In this document: positions 1-6,210 of the stretch, in pieces
Layout of the letters: every line of letters begins with the position of its first letter
How positions within the stretch are numbered: position 1 is the stretch's first letter
Assembly: GCA_963661325.1 (NCBI GenBank)
Contig: CAVLBP010000057.1
Span: 1 to 15,190, forward strand
Direction: 5' to 3'
Length of the DNA: 15,190 bases
From: Pararoseburia sp963661325
GTDB lineage: Bacteria > Bacillota > Clostridia > Lachnospirales > Lachnospiraceae
Notes under the pieces: model-generated
Databases searched by the model: none
Told to the model about the DNA's origin: nothing
What the model saw: the letters and a program-made list of their open reading frames with translations, nothing else
Program-made: the position numbers and the translations under genes

Positions 1-334
1 CCATACCCATGGATAGGATCGTGCGCACATGGTCATCATCCAGCGAGTAAAAAATACTCTTGCCGCTCCGTTTGAACTTGACCAACTTGGCATCCTTTAA
101 AATGCGGAGTTGGTGACTGACTGCGGATTGGTTCAGATTTAAGATCTGTGCAATATCGCTGACACAGAGTTCGCTTTCAAATAAAGCATATAAGATCTTG
201 ATCCTGGTCGAATCGCCAAAGACCTTGAAAAGTTCTGCCAGATCATATAGGTATTCATCCTCCGGCTGGTTTTGGAGTACCTGTTCTACCAGTTCCTCAT
301 GCGCTGCCAAAAATTCTGACTTCTGCTCTGCCAC
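1..334 (-). CDS. ArsR/SmtB-family zinc-type metalloregulator (3' end cut off by window)
   Basis: This is a winged-helix repressor of the ArsR/SmtB family, partial at its C-terminus: 111 codons are visible and the reading frame is open to base 1. I chose the GTG at 334-332 because GGAGGA lies six bases upstream; no in-frame ATG fits. The visible protein has the family core: an N-terminal helical part, the FKVFGDSTRIKIL segment (residues 36-48), ELCVSDIA (55-62), the recognition helix NQSAVSHQLRILK (68-80) and the wing ending IFYSLDD. The helix after the wing reads DDDHV (99-103), with Asp100 and His102 placed like the first half of the alpha-5 zinc site of CzrA/SmtB. The second half of that site lies outside the window. 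The alpha-3 site of CadC-type sensors reads ELCVCD, but here the second Cys is Ser, which favours zinc or cobalt over cadmium or lead sensing. A metal exporter gene downstream is likely but not visible. Confidence 0.9.
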   Translation of the reverse strand, partial: MAEQKSEFLAAHEELVEQVLQNQPEDEYLYDLAELFKVFGDSTRIKILYALFESELCVSDIAQILNLNQSAVSHQLRILKDAKLVKFKRSGKSIFYSLDDDHVRTILSMGM

Positions 335-389
335 CTGAAATCCTCCTTTCTCTTTCTTTATCTTTTGTACTTTTTATCTTTATCATCTG

Positions 390-428
390 TTCATATGTAA
401 TTATATTCATATATTCATACGTTGTCAA
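390..428 (-). promoter_or_regulatory. Consensus sigma-A promoter of the ArsR-family gene with three TATGAA half-sites
   Basis: On the minus strand there is a perfect -35 TTGACA (428-423), a 17-base spacer and a perfect -10 TATAAT (405-400), giving a predicted start near 393 and a leader of about 59 bases. TATGAA occurs three times on the same strand: 419-414 and 411-406 inside the spacer, and 395-390 over the start site. SmtB/CzrA-type repressors bind AT-rich sites with TGAA-type half-sites overlapping the promoter, so these are the natural operator candidates. They are direct repeats, not the expected inverted pair. Confidence 0.75.
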
Positions 429-500
429 CATTTCTTCTTAATTTTCTGTACCTTTTTTTTCATGCCACATAGAATAATAAAAAAAGAAAGAATTTCAGCT

Positions 501-1355
501 ATGGCAACTTTTTATAACCAGGCGACCTTGTCCTACAATGGCAATACGACCACATCCAACATCACGACCGGTGAACTGGTCGAAATGCTCTCTGCCACAA
601 AGACCGCCGTACAGACCGAGTATCAGCAGGATGATACCCTGACCTATGTCGTCAACATCTTAAACTCAGGCAATACCACCATGACCGGAGTGACCATCTC
701 CGATAATCTGGGTGCCTACACCTTAAACACCTTGACACTTGTGCCTATGGACTATGTGGTGGGAACCGTCCGCTATTATGTGGGTGGCGTCTTGCAGCCG
801 ACACCGACCGTGACCGCCGGTCCTCCCCTGACCATTTCCGGTCTGTCTGTCCCGGCAAAAGGCAATGTCACCGTCATCTATCAGGCTAAGACCAACGATT
901 ATGCTCCACTGGCACAGGAAAGCAGCATCACCAACACAGCGACCATCAATGCCAACAATATCGCCAATCCAATCACGGCAAGTGCTACAGTCAATGCTTA
1001 CAGCGAGCCGGTACTCCGCATCAGCAAATCCTTAACGCCGACGACCGTCTCCGAAAACGGCCAACTGACCTATACCTTTATCATCCAGAACTACGGCAAC
1101 ACCGCAGCGGATGAAGCCGATGCCCTGATCGTCTCCGACCGTTTTGACCCGATCTTAAATCCGATCACGGTCGCCTTCAATGGCACAGCCTGGACGGAGG
1201 GCACCGAGTACACTTATGATGCCACCACCGGAGAGTTTGTATCGACCGCCGGTGTCATCACCGTACCTGCCGCCTCTTACACACAGGATCCTACGACCGG
1301 TGCTATCTCCATTGTTCCGGGTTCCGCAACTCTGACCATCACAGGAACGGTTTAA
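501..1355 (+). CDS. DUF11-repeat protein, probably cell-surface or structural
   Basis: The predicted protein of 284 residues is rich in Thr, Asn, Val and Ile and is almost all beta-strand in character. It contains two DUF11-type repeats. The first is roughly residues 28-165, opening with LSATKTAV and containing LTYVVNILNSGNTTMTGVTISDNLG. The second is roughly 167-284, with ISKSLTPTTVSENGQLTYTFIIQNYGN. These match the domain's usual pattern of a Y-x-hydrophobic-x-N-x-G-N strand followed by a D-x-hydrophobic segment. There is no signal peptide, LPXTG motif or transmembrane helix, so how it reaches a surface is unclear. An ATG at 462 is in frame, but the N-terminus MATFYNQATLSYNG is the usual start of this Clostridia family and the ATG at 501 follows an A/G-rich tract. 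Neither start has a good Shine-Dalgarno. A possible -10, TAGAAT at 470-475, would exclude the 462 start. Function is unknown; some relatives are spore-coat or envelope associated. Confidence 0.8.
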   Translation: MATFYNQATLSYNGNTTTSNITTGELVEMLSATKTAVQTEYQQDDTLTYVVNILNSGNTTMTGVTISDNLGAYTLNTLTLVPMDYVVGTVRYYVGGVLQPTPTVTAGPPLTISGLSVPAKGNVTVIYQAKTNDYAPLAQESSITNTATINANNIANPITASATVNAYSEPVLRISKSLTPTTVSENGQLTYTFIIQNYGNTAADEADALIVSDRFDPILNPITVAFNGTAWTEGTEYTYDATTGEFVSTAGVITVPAASYTQDPTTGAISIVPGSATLTITGTV

Positions 1356-1380
1356 GTTTTCTAAACTTCTCAATGAAAGA

Positions 1381-1413
1381 AAAGCCCCGCGCGCACCATG
1401 CGCACGAGGCTTT
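1381..1413. terminator. Intrinsic terminator between convergent DUF11 and TraX genes
   Basis: A hairpin pairs 1381-1395 with 1399-1413 around a three-base loop. Read on the plus strand it has two C/A mismatches. Read on the minus strand both become G-U wobbles, giving a continuous 15-bp stem followed by a U-rich tract (CTTTTCTTTCATT on the DNA). It lies 16 bases past the TraX stop codon, so it is best suited to ending the TraX transcript; it may also slow transcription from the DUF11 gene, where only TTTCTG follows. Confidence 0.75.
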
Positions 1414-1428
1414 CTGTCAGATCATATT

Positions 1429-2139
1429 TTATAAAATTTTTAAGACGCCAAGGACCAGTAAATGCAGGGGATAGAATACATAAAAGAACCACTTGTGTAT
1501 GGGCTTCTTACTGCCCGCCTTTCCATTATAAGTATAATGTAGAAGAAGCGGCACCAAAAAGACGCCCAGTTGATATATGCCCCAGATGCCAAATCCCCCA
1601 AAGACAAAACTACAGATAGAGATCAGGGTATAAGTCGACCACTTCTTCTTTTCATCATCCCGGTAACAAAAGAAACACATAGCATAGAGGATGTCAAAAA
1701 CCGGCCAATCTCCAAAAATGGACAAGATGCAGAGGAAAGCAATGATGGCTTTTTTCTGTGCCTCCATCATCGTCCCCTTATCCCATACCCAGATAGCAAG
1801 CAAGGCTAGAAAGAGGGTATAGATAACGCCCGGCGAAAAATCAAATGTATAATTTCCATTTAATTTATAGATTGGTAAATGCCCATACTCAAAAAAGGTA
1901 AAGGGAATCCAGGAAATGACCGCAAAAATGGCAAGCCTCTTGGCATACTTCTTTACGCTTCGTGTATGCACATATCCCTCAGCAATAAAATATGCCATGG
2001 TCGGTCCTGTCAGACGACCGATCATATGCATGATCTGCCCCTGCCAGGAGGCAAGCGGCACAAAAGCCCAGGCAATGTGATCGATAAGCATGGCTAGGAT
2101 CACAATATATTTGATCTGATTTCGATTTAAAGAAAGCAT
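1429..2139 (-). CDS. TraX-family polytopic membrane protein
   Basis: This is a very hydrophobic protein of 236 residues with about six to seven likely membrane segments. It begins MLSLNRNQIKYIVILAMLIDHIAWAF and contains the family's conserved K-x-(hydrophobic)-M-L-I-D-H motif in the first membrane segment, then MHMIGRLTGPTMAYFIAEGY and a charged loop THRSVKKYAKRL-like stretch. The family is named after F-plasmid TraX, which N-acetylates pilin, but chromosomal Firmicutes members are not tied to conjugation and their substrates are unknown; a role as a membrane acyltransferase is only an inference. The start at 2139 has AGAAGGAG eight bases upstream. The longer frame from 2184 would start inside the -10 element, so I reject it. 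The gene is divergent from the Crp/Fnr regulator and convergent with the DUF11 gene, and appears monocistronic. Confidence 0.85.
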   Translation of the reverse strand: MLSLNRNQIKYIVILAMLIDHIAWAFVPLASWQGQIMHMIGRLTGPTMAYFIAEGYVHTRSVKKYAKRLAIFAVISWIPFTFFEYGHLPIYKLNGNYTFDFSPGVIYTLFLALLAIWVWDKGTMMEAQKKAIIAFLCILSIFGDWPVFDILYAMCFFCYRDDEKKKWSTYTLISICSFVFGGFGIWGIYQLGVFLVPLLLHYTYNGKAGSKKPIHKWFFYVFYPLHLLVLGVLKIL

Positions 2140-2151
2140 GGCTTGTTCTCC

Positions 2152-2178
2152 TTCTGGTGTCAGAACCTGACACCAGAA
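2152..2178 (-). repeat. Perfect 12-bp inverted repeat at the TraX transcription start
   Basis: TTCTGGTGTCAG (2152-2163) and its exact complement CTGACACCAGAA (2167-2178) are separated by AAC. The element covers the predicted start of the TraX transcript and reaches the Shine-Dalgarno AGAAGGAG (2155-2148). It may be a repressor operator, or a stem-loop at the 5' end of the mRNA that protects it or limits ribosome access. It lacks a U-run, so it is not an ordinary terminator. Confidence 0.7.
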
Positions 2179-2179
2179 T

Positions 2180-2208
2180 ATCATAACAAGCCACTTCCTT
2201 TCTGTAAA
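2180..2208 (-). promoter_or_regulatory. Promoter of the TraX-family gene
   Basis: On the minus strand, -35 TTTACA (2208-2203), 17 bases and -10 TATGAT (2185-2180) with an extended -10 TG one base upstream. The predicted start is near 2173, leaving a leader of about 34 bases. Both hexamers match consensus at five of six positions. Confidence 0.65.
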
Positions 2209-2212
2209 GAAG

Positions 2213-2241
2213 TTGTGCTTACATAATAAGTTGGATATACT
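2213..2241 (+). promoter_or_regulatory. Promoter of the Crp/Fnr-family regulator gene
   Basis: -35 TTGTGC (2213-2218), a 17-base spacer and -10 TATACT (2236-2241) predict a start near 2248. The -35 is only four bases from the -35 of the TraX promoter on the other strand, so the two divergent promoters sit back to back and may influence each other. Confidence 0.55.
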
Positions 2242-2260
2242 ATCTTCACCAGAACAATTA

Positions 2261-2276
2261 TGTTGTTACAACAACA
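2261..2276. promoter_or_regulatory. Dyad TGTTGT-N4-ACAACA, candidate autoregulatory operator
   Basis: TGTTGT TACA ACAACA lies between the predicted start site (about 2248) and the AAGGAG of the Crp/Fnr gene, at about +14 to +29. The six-four-six geometry is that of Crp/Fnr dimers. Outer bases also pair (2258-2259 with 2278-2279). The same half-sites and spacing recur at 8832-8847. Binding here should block transcription, so I infer negative autoregulation. Confidence 0.6.
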
Positions 2277-2288
2277 AAAGGAGATAAA

Positions 2289-2954
2289 ATGAATTACCAA
2301 TTTTTAGCAAATACAAGATTATTCCGCGGCATTGCAGCGGACGAACTGGAAAAGATGCTGACCTGTTTTTCTGTGCAGACCAGACAATATGAAAAAGGCA
2401 GCCTGATCCTGCGTGCCGGACAGACGGTCTCCGCCATCGGTCTGATTCTCTCGGGCAATATCACCATTGAAAATAACGACCTCTGGGGCAATCGTACCGT
2501 GATGGATCGTCTGGGCGCAGGCGCGATCTTTGCCGAGTCTTATGCCCTGACGCCGGATGAGATCCTCATGGTCGATATCGTCGCCAACGAGCCTACAGAA
2601 GTCCTGTTCTTGCAGACCCGGACCATCTTAAATCCCTGTCAGGAGTCCTGCTACAGCCACCGCGCCCTGCTGGGCAACCTGCTTGCTATCTCCTCACAGA
2701 AAAACCTGCATATGTCCCGCCATATCCTCCACACCTCACCCAAGACCATCCGCGGCAGGCTCTTATCCTATCTGTCTTTTTTTGCACAAAAAGAGGGCAA
2801 CTACGAATTCGACATTCCCTTTGACCGCCAACAACTGGCAGATTATCTGGGGGTCGACCGCAGCGCCCTCTCCAATGAACTCAGCAAGATGCAGCGCGAA
2901 GGCATCCTGAGTTCCAAGAAAAATCATTTTAAACTTACACCTGATTGCCTGTAG
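2289..2954 (+). CDS. Crp/Fnr-family transcriptional regulator
   Basis: This is a 221-residue DNA-binding regulator of normal length for the Crp/Fnr family. An N-terminal cyclic-nucleotide-binding-like beta-barrel spans about residues 10-115 (LFRGIAADELEKML, KGSLILRAGQ, LILSGNITI, LGAGAIFAES). A long dimerisation helix follows at about 125-148, and then the Crp helix-turn-helix (about 150-215), with FDRQQLADYLGVDRSALSNELSKMQREGIL as the HTH core. Cys117, Cys121 and His124 (CQESCYSH) sit just before the dimer helix, a pattern I associate with clostridial members that may hold a redox or heme cofactor. It lacks the N-terminal Cys cluster of true Fnr and the full cAMP-binding signature. AAGGAG sits seven bases before the ATG at 2289. 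Its own promoter carries a dyad repeated before the ferredoxin operon. An HcpR-like nitrosative-stress role is plausible but unproven. Confidence 0.9.
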   Translation: MNYQFLANTRLFRGIAADELEKMLTCFSVQTRQYEKGSLILRAGQTVSAIGLILSGNITIENNDLWGNRTVMDRLGAGAIFAESYALTPDEILMVDIVANEPTEVLFLQTRTILNPCQESCYSHRALLGNLLAISSQKNLHMSRHILHTSPKTIRGRLLSYLSFFAQKEGNYEFDIPFDRQQLADYLGVDRSALSNELSKMQREGILSSKKNHFKLTPDCL

Positions 2955-3921
2955 GGATCTCTCCCTTTTCATAGCCCAGTGCATTTTCTAAGGTCGTGTG
3001 GCTGATGGCTTCCATAGCCTCCTCGGTAAAGAATGCCTGATGTGAGGTAACGATCACATTCGGAAAAGACAAAAGTCTTGCCGTAACGGAATGTTCCATG
3101 ATGTCCGCCTCACGATTTTCAAATACATTGCCGGACTCTTCCTCGTAGACATCCAGTCCCACACCGTGAAATTTGTGGGCACGGATCCCGGCGATCAGAT
3201 CGTCCGTATCGACCAGTTCCCCGCGGGAGGTGTTGACCAGCACCACCTGATCTTTCATCAAAGAAATAGTCTTGGCATTGATCATATGATAATTGTCGAT
3301 CGTCAGTGGACAATGCAAAGAGATCAGGTCACTTTCCCGGAAAACTTCTTCTAATTCCTTATACTCGATAAAATCCAAAGACGGGTTTGGGTATTTGTCA
3401 TAAGCGGTCACACGCATACCAAAACCGCGGCAGATACGCGCCATAGCGGCACCGATCTTACCCGTACCGATAATGCCCGCGGTCTTGCCGTAAAAGTTGA
3501 TCCCCATGAGTCCTTCCAGACTGAAATTGTTCTCCCGCACCTTGATGTATTCTTTATGAATACGGCGGTTGACACTCATCGCCAGTGTCATGGCATGCTC
3601 TGCCACGGCCTCCGGGGAATAGCCCGGTACGCGAAGGACGGTAAGTCCCAATTCCTTTGCCTTTTCCAGATCCACATTGTTAAAACCTGCACAGCGTAAT
3701 AGGACCAGCCCTACGCCTTCCTCGTGCAAAACTTCCAGAACCGGTGCGGATAAGTCGGAACTGACAAAGGCACAGACAGCGTCATAGCCCTTTGCCAGAG
3801 CCGCCGTTCTCACATTGATATCCGCATCCAGATACTCGATCTCTATGGACGCATAATTTGCCAGTTCCTTATCAAAAGAATCGATATCATATTTCTTTGC
3901 ATCATAAAATAATATCTTCAT
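2935..3921 (-). CDS. ldhA: D-lactate dehydrogenase (D-2-hydroxyacid dehydrogenase)
   Basis: This cytoplasmic NAD-dependent enzyme is expected to reduce pyruvate to D-lactate and regenerate NAD+ in fermentation. The frame from the GTG at 3927 gives 330 residues and aligns in length with E. coli LdhA (329). In that numbering the Rossmann motif GTGKIG is at 154-159, with Asp177 (AYDKYP) as the NAD-selecting acid. The catalytic triad falls at Arg235 (NTSRGELVD), Glu264 (LDVYEEE) and His296 (TSHQAFF). I prefer the ATG at 3921 (328 residues), because GGAG lies nine bases before it but only three before the GTG. The 3' end overlaps the convergent Crp/Fnr gene by 20 bases. No convincing promoter was seen in the 61 bases before it, so readthrough from the NYN gene is likely. 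A related 2-hydroxyacid specificity cannot be excluded, but the triad and length favour D-LDH. Confidence 0.9.
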   Translation of the reverse strand: MKILFYDAKKYDIDSFDKELANYASIEIEYLDADINVRTAALAKGYDAVCAFVSSDLSAPVLEVLHEEGVGLVLLRCAGFNNVDLEKAKELGLTVLRVPGYSPEAVAEHAMTLAMSVNRRIHKEYIKVRENNFSLEGLMGINFYGKTAGIIGTGKIGAAMARICRGFGMRVTAYDKYPNPSLDFIEYKELEEVFRESDLISLHCPLTIDNYHMINAKTISLMKDQVVLVNTSRGELVDTDDLIAGIRAHKFHGVGLDVYEEESGNVFENREADIMEHSVTARLLSFPNVIVTSHQAFFTEEAMEAISHTTLENALGYEKGEIPTGNQV

Positions 3922-3982
3922 GTTCACTCTCTCCGCTTCTCCTATATATTATCTGAAATTCTCCTCATTTCTATACATCAAT

Positions 3983-4921
3983 TTATAGTATTGCCGATAC
4001 AAGATTGTTCTCGATCTGCACACCCGGCACACTGCTGACATACTTGGAAAGTCTGGCATAACCGTAATCCTTGTACTTGAAATCCGGATATTCCGTCGCG
4101 ATCATCCTGCCAAGCGTTCCCAGTTCCACGGTGCTGGCTGCCGCCTTTTGCACAAACTTTTCTACTTCTTTTTCGATATCCTTACCATGGTCACTGCTGC
4201 GCAGGATACAGATGGCAGTGCCTTTTTGCATGGTCTCGAACTTGGTCGCTTCCTCGATAAAGGTGCGCATGGAACTGTAGCCGTAATTTCTCTCATCAAA
4301 ATCCGGGAAAAGTCTTTGCAGGTTGCTCTTGGTAGAGCCAAGATTGGCATGCTCGCCATTGTTCTCGCTCTGCTGGATCAATTCGTTAATTGCTGATTTA
4401 ATTTCTCCGATCGGTGTGATGGAATCGCCCTTGCTGTCGTGATTACTTTCCTTGTGGCTCTTTGCCTTGGAAGTCTCCTTGACCTCCTCATCCACGATCT
4501 TGTCCAAAAACTTGTACTCATTGCAGGCTGCAATAAAGGTCTTTGACGCATCGGATTTACCCATGCCGATCACAAACATGCCCTCTTCGCGCAGGCGGTT
4601 GACCAGTCTGGTAAAGTCGCTGTCCGAAGTCACGATACAAAATCCGTCCGTCTTGTCCTGATACAAGATATCCATGGCATCGATCACCAGCATGATGTCC
4701 GATGCGTTTTTGCCGGACGAATAGCGGGGCTGCTGGATCGGCACAATGGCATGCTTCAATGCCTTTTTGTGCCAGTCTGCAAGATTTGGACTGGTAAAAT
4801 CCCCATACATTCTCTGATAGGTGATCACACCATATTTTTTTAATTCACTGATAATGGCATCGATGTACTTGGAACTTGCGTTCTCCGCATCGATCAAAAG
4901 TGCCAGACGTTTTTCTTCCAT
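3983..4921 (-). CDS. NYN-domain (LabA/DUF88-type) protein with two OST-HTH/LOTUS domains
   Basis: This 312-residue protein combines a PIN-like NYN domain (about residues 4-140) with a charged linker (about 145-165) and two OST-HTH/LOTUS modules. The modules are about 166-240 (LGSTKSNLQRLFPDFDERNYGYSS) and 250-312 (LGTLGRMIATEYPDFKYKDYGYAR). The acidic residues expected for metal-dependent RNA cleavage are present: Asp11 in LLIDAENAS, Asp75 in NASDIMLVIDAMD, and Asp100 and Asp102 in VTSDSDFTRL. NYN domains are predicted ribonucleases and LOTUS modules bind RNA, so an RNA-processing role is the best inference; the substrate is unknown. I chose the ATG at 4921, which has GTGGAG six bases upstream; the GTG at 4933 has no good site. 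It follows the 75-residue gene by 18 bases and is probably translated from the FKBP-reductase transcript. Confidence 0.88.
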   Translation of the reverse strand: MEEKRLALLIDAENASSKYIDAIISELKKYGVITYQRMYGDFTSPNLADWHKKALKHAIVPIQQPRYSSGKNASDIMLVIDAMDILYQDKTDGFCIVTSDSDFTRLVNRLREEGMFVIGMGKSDASKTFIAACNEYKFLDKIVDEEVKETSKAKSHKESNHDSKGDSITPIGEIKSAINELIQQSENNGEHANLGSTKSNLQRLFPDFDERNYGYSSMRTFIEEATKFETMQKGTAICILRSSDHGKDIEKEVEKFVQKAAASTVELGTLGRMIATEYPDFKYKDYGYARLSKYVSSVPGVQIENNLVSAIL

Positions 4922-4939
4922 TTTATACTCCACTGCCTG

Positions 4940-5167
4940 TTACTGTAAATCCTTCAGGCTCTCCATCAACTCCAGATCCGACTGCAATACCTTAAAATTT
5001 GTCGTGATCGGTTCCTCTCCCGGCTTGGTCACAGTGATCTCAAAGACGGTTCCTTCCTCCACGCGGGAAGAAAATACCACCTGTAAGAACTTTACAAACT
5101 TTGGATGATTGTTTGTAAATGTATTTTTTGCATTCATGAGTTTCATCATAGTTCCCGGATTGATCAT
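4940..5167 (-). CDS. Small conserved-type protein of unknown function, 75 residues
   Basis: I do not recognise a named family. The 75-residue protein begins MINPGTMMKLMNAKNTFTNNHPKFVKFLQVV and continues with a likely beta-hairpin, EEGTVFEITVTKPGEEPITTNFKVLQ, ending in an acidic helix LELMESLKDL. It has no signal peptide, membrane segment or Cys. The helix-then-strands layout and frequent Met and Lys suggest a compact soluble protein. The ATG at 5167 is three bases past the stop codon of the reductase gene, with AGAGG inside the end of that gene, so translation is probably coupled. The NYN-LOTUS gene starts 18 bases downstream. That tight packing supports it being a real gene. Confidence 0.75.
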   Translation of the reverse strand: MINPGTMMKLMNAKNTFTNNHPKFVKFLQVVFSSRVEEGTVFEITVTKPGEEPITTNFKVLQSDLELMESLKDLQ

Positions 5168-5170
5168 CTC

Positions 5171-6196
5171 TTATACCTCTACTTCCCCTGCAAGCACACG
5201 CTTGTAGTCCTCGTAATTTTTCTTTAGTAATGTCGGTGTATCCAATTCGTACGGACACTTCTTCTTGCAGGCGCCGCATTCTTTACAGCCCTCGATCTTC
5301 TTCATCTCTGCCTGCATTTCCTCGGTCAGCCAATTTGCTGACGGCGCACGACGGAGCATGAGAGACATACGGGCACACTGGTTGATCATGATACCTGCCG
5401 GACATGGCATACAGTAGCCACAGCCACGACAGAAATCACCGGTCAGTTCCTGACATTCCTTGGCAATAAAGGCACGGATCTCATCGGTCATTTCCGGTGT
5501 CTGATCCATAAAGGCAAGCCATTCATCCAACTCGCTCTCCTTCTGGATGCCCCAGATCGGAAGGACATTGTCAAACTGTGTCATATATGCCATGGCTGCG
5601 GTGGAATTATTGATCAGTCCTCCTGCCAGACCCTTCATGGCAATAAAGCCCATATTGTGCTTACGGCAGTTCTCCACAAGTGCCAGTTCCCTGTCCGCAG
5701 ACAGATAGGAAAATGGGAACTGCAAGGTCTCATAAAGACCGGATTCGATGATGTCCTCGGCAATGCCGATCTTGTGCGCCGTGATACCGATATGACGGAT
5801 CTTGCCCTGCGCCTTCGCCTCCAGCATTGCCTCATACATACCTGTGCCATCCCCCGGTGCAAAAACGCGGTCTGCACAATGGAACTGGTAAATATCCAGG
5901 TAATCGGTCTTTAAATTATGCAATGTAGTCTCCAGATCTTTCCAAAATCCTTCCGGTGTCTTGGCTGCCGTCTTGGAGGCAATGTAGATATTTTCTCTGA
6001 CATCAGAAAGTCCTAATCCCATTTTTTCTTCGCTGTCGCTGTAGGCTCTTGCCGTGTCAAAAAAGCGCATGCCGCCTTCGTATGCCTTTTTCAAAAGTCC
6101 CGCTGCATCCTCCGCACTGATACGCTGGATCGGCAGTGCCCCAAAGGCATTCTGTGGCACTGTGATCCCTGTGCTTCCTAAGGTAATGTTTCTCAT
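5171..6196 (-). CDS. Aldo/keto reductase with C-terminal ferredoxin-type iron-sulfur domain
   Basis: The 341-residue protein has an aldo/keto reductase barrel (about 1-245) joined to an iron-sulfur domain (about 250-325). The AKR catalytic tetrad is complete: Asp47 and Tyr52 (FFDTARAYSDSEEKMG), Lys75 (IASKTAAKT) and His106 (YQFHCAD). The C-terminal part has two Cys motifs, C256-x2-C259-x2-C262-x2-C265-P and C304-x2-C307-x2-C310-x3-C314-P, enough for two [4Fe-4S] clusters; the first has two, not three, residues before its last Cys. This architecture is common in anaerobic Firmicutes, where electrons may pass between the clusters and NAD(P)H; the substrate is not known. GGGAGG lies eight bases before the ATG. 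The gene follows the FKBP gene by 14 bases and is coupled to the small gene after it. Confidence 0.9.
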   Translation of the reverse strand: MRNITLGSTGITVPQNAFGALPIQRISAEDAAGLLKKAYEGGMRFFDTARAYSDSEEKMGLGLSDVRENIYIASKTAAKTPEGFWKDLETTLHNLKTDYLDIYQFHCADRVFAPGDGTGMYEAMLEAKAQGKIRHIGITAHKIGIAEDIIESGLYETLQFPFSYLSADRELALVENCRKHNMGFIAMKGLAGGLINNSTAAMAYMTQFDNVLPIWGIQKESELDEWLAFMDQTPEMTDEIRAFIAKECQELTGDFCRGCGYCMPCPAGIMINQCARMSLMLRRAPSANWLTEEMQAEMKKIEGCKECGACKKKCPYELDTPTLLKKNYEDYKRVLAGEVEV

Positions 6197-6210
6197 TTGC
6201 TTTTCCTCCC

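Noticed and set aside
419..430. Third copy of the TGTTGT dyad near CGTTGTCAACA
   Set aside because: The half-sites do not fit: the six-four-six spacing is absent and the bases are explained by the -35 TTGACA of the metalloregulator promoter.
462..500. Upstream ATG for the DUF11 protein
   Set aside because: The 13 extra residues are basic and unlike the usual family N-terminus, follow a run of T with no ribosome site, and the start at 501 gives the familiar MATFYNQATLSYNG beginning.
2152..2178. Intrinsic terminator for the Crp/Fnr or TraX gene
   Set aside because: The palindrome has no T-run on either side and sits at a promoter, not after a gene.
2140..2184. Longer TraX start at the ATG at 2184
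   Set aside because: This ATG lies within the predicted -10 TATGAT and upstream of the inferred transcription start; the added residues merely translate the palindrome, and the ATG at 2139 has a good Shine-Dalgarno.
3922..3982. Rex-type or Crp/Fnr operator and own promoter for ldhA
   Set aside because: I found no TTGTGA-type or TGTTGT dyad and no acceptable -35/-10 pair in this gap; only AT-rich sequence and repeated AGGAGAA.
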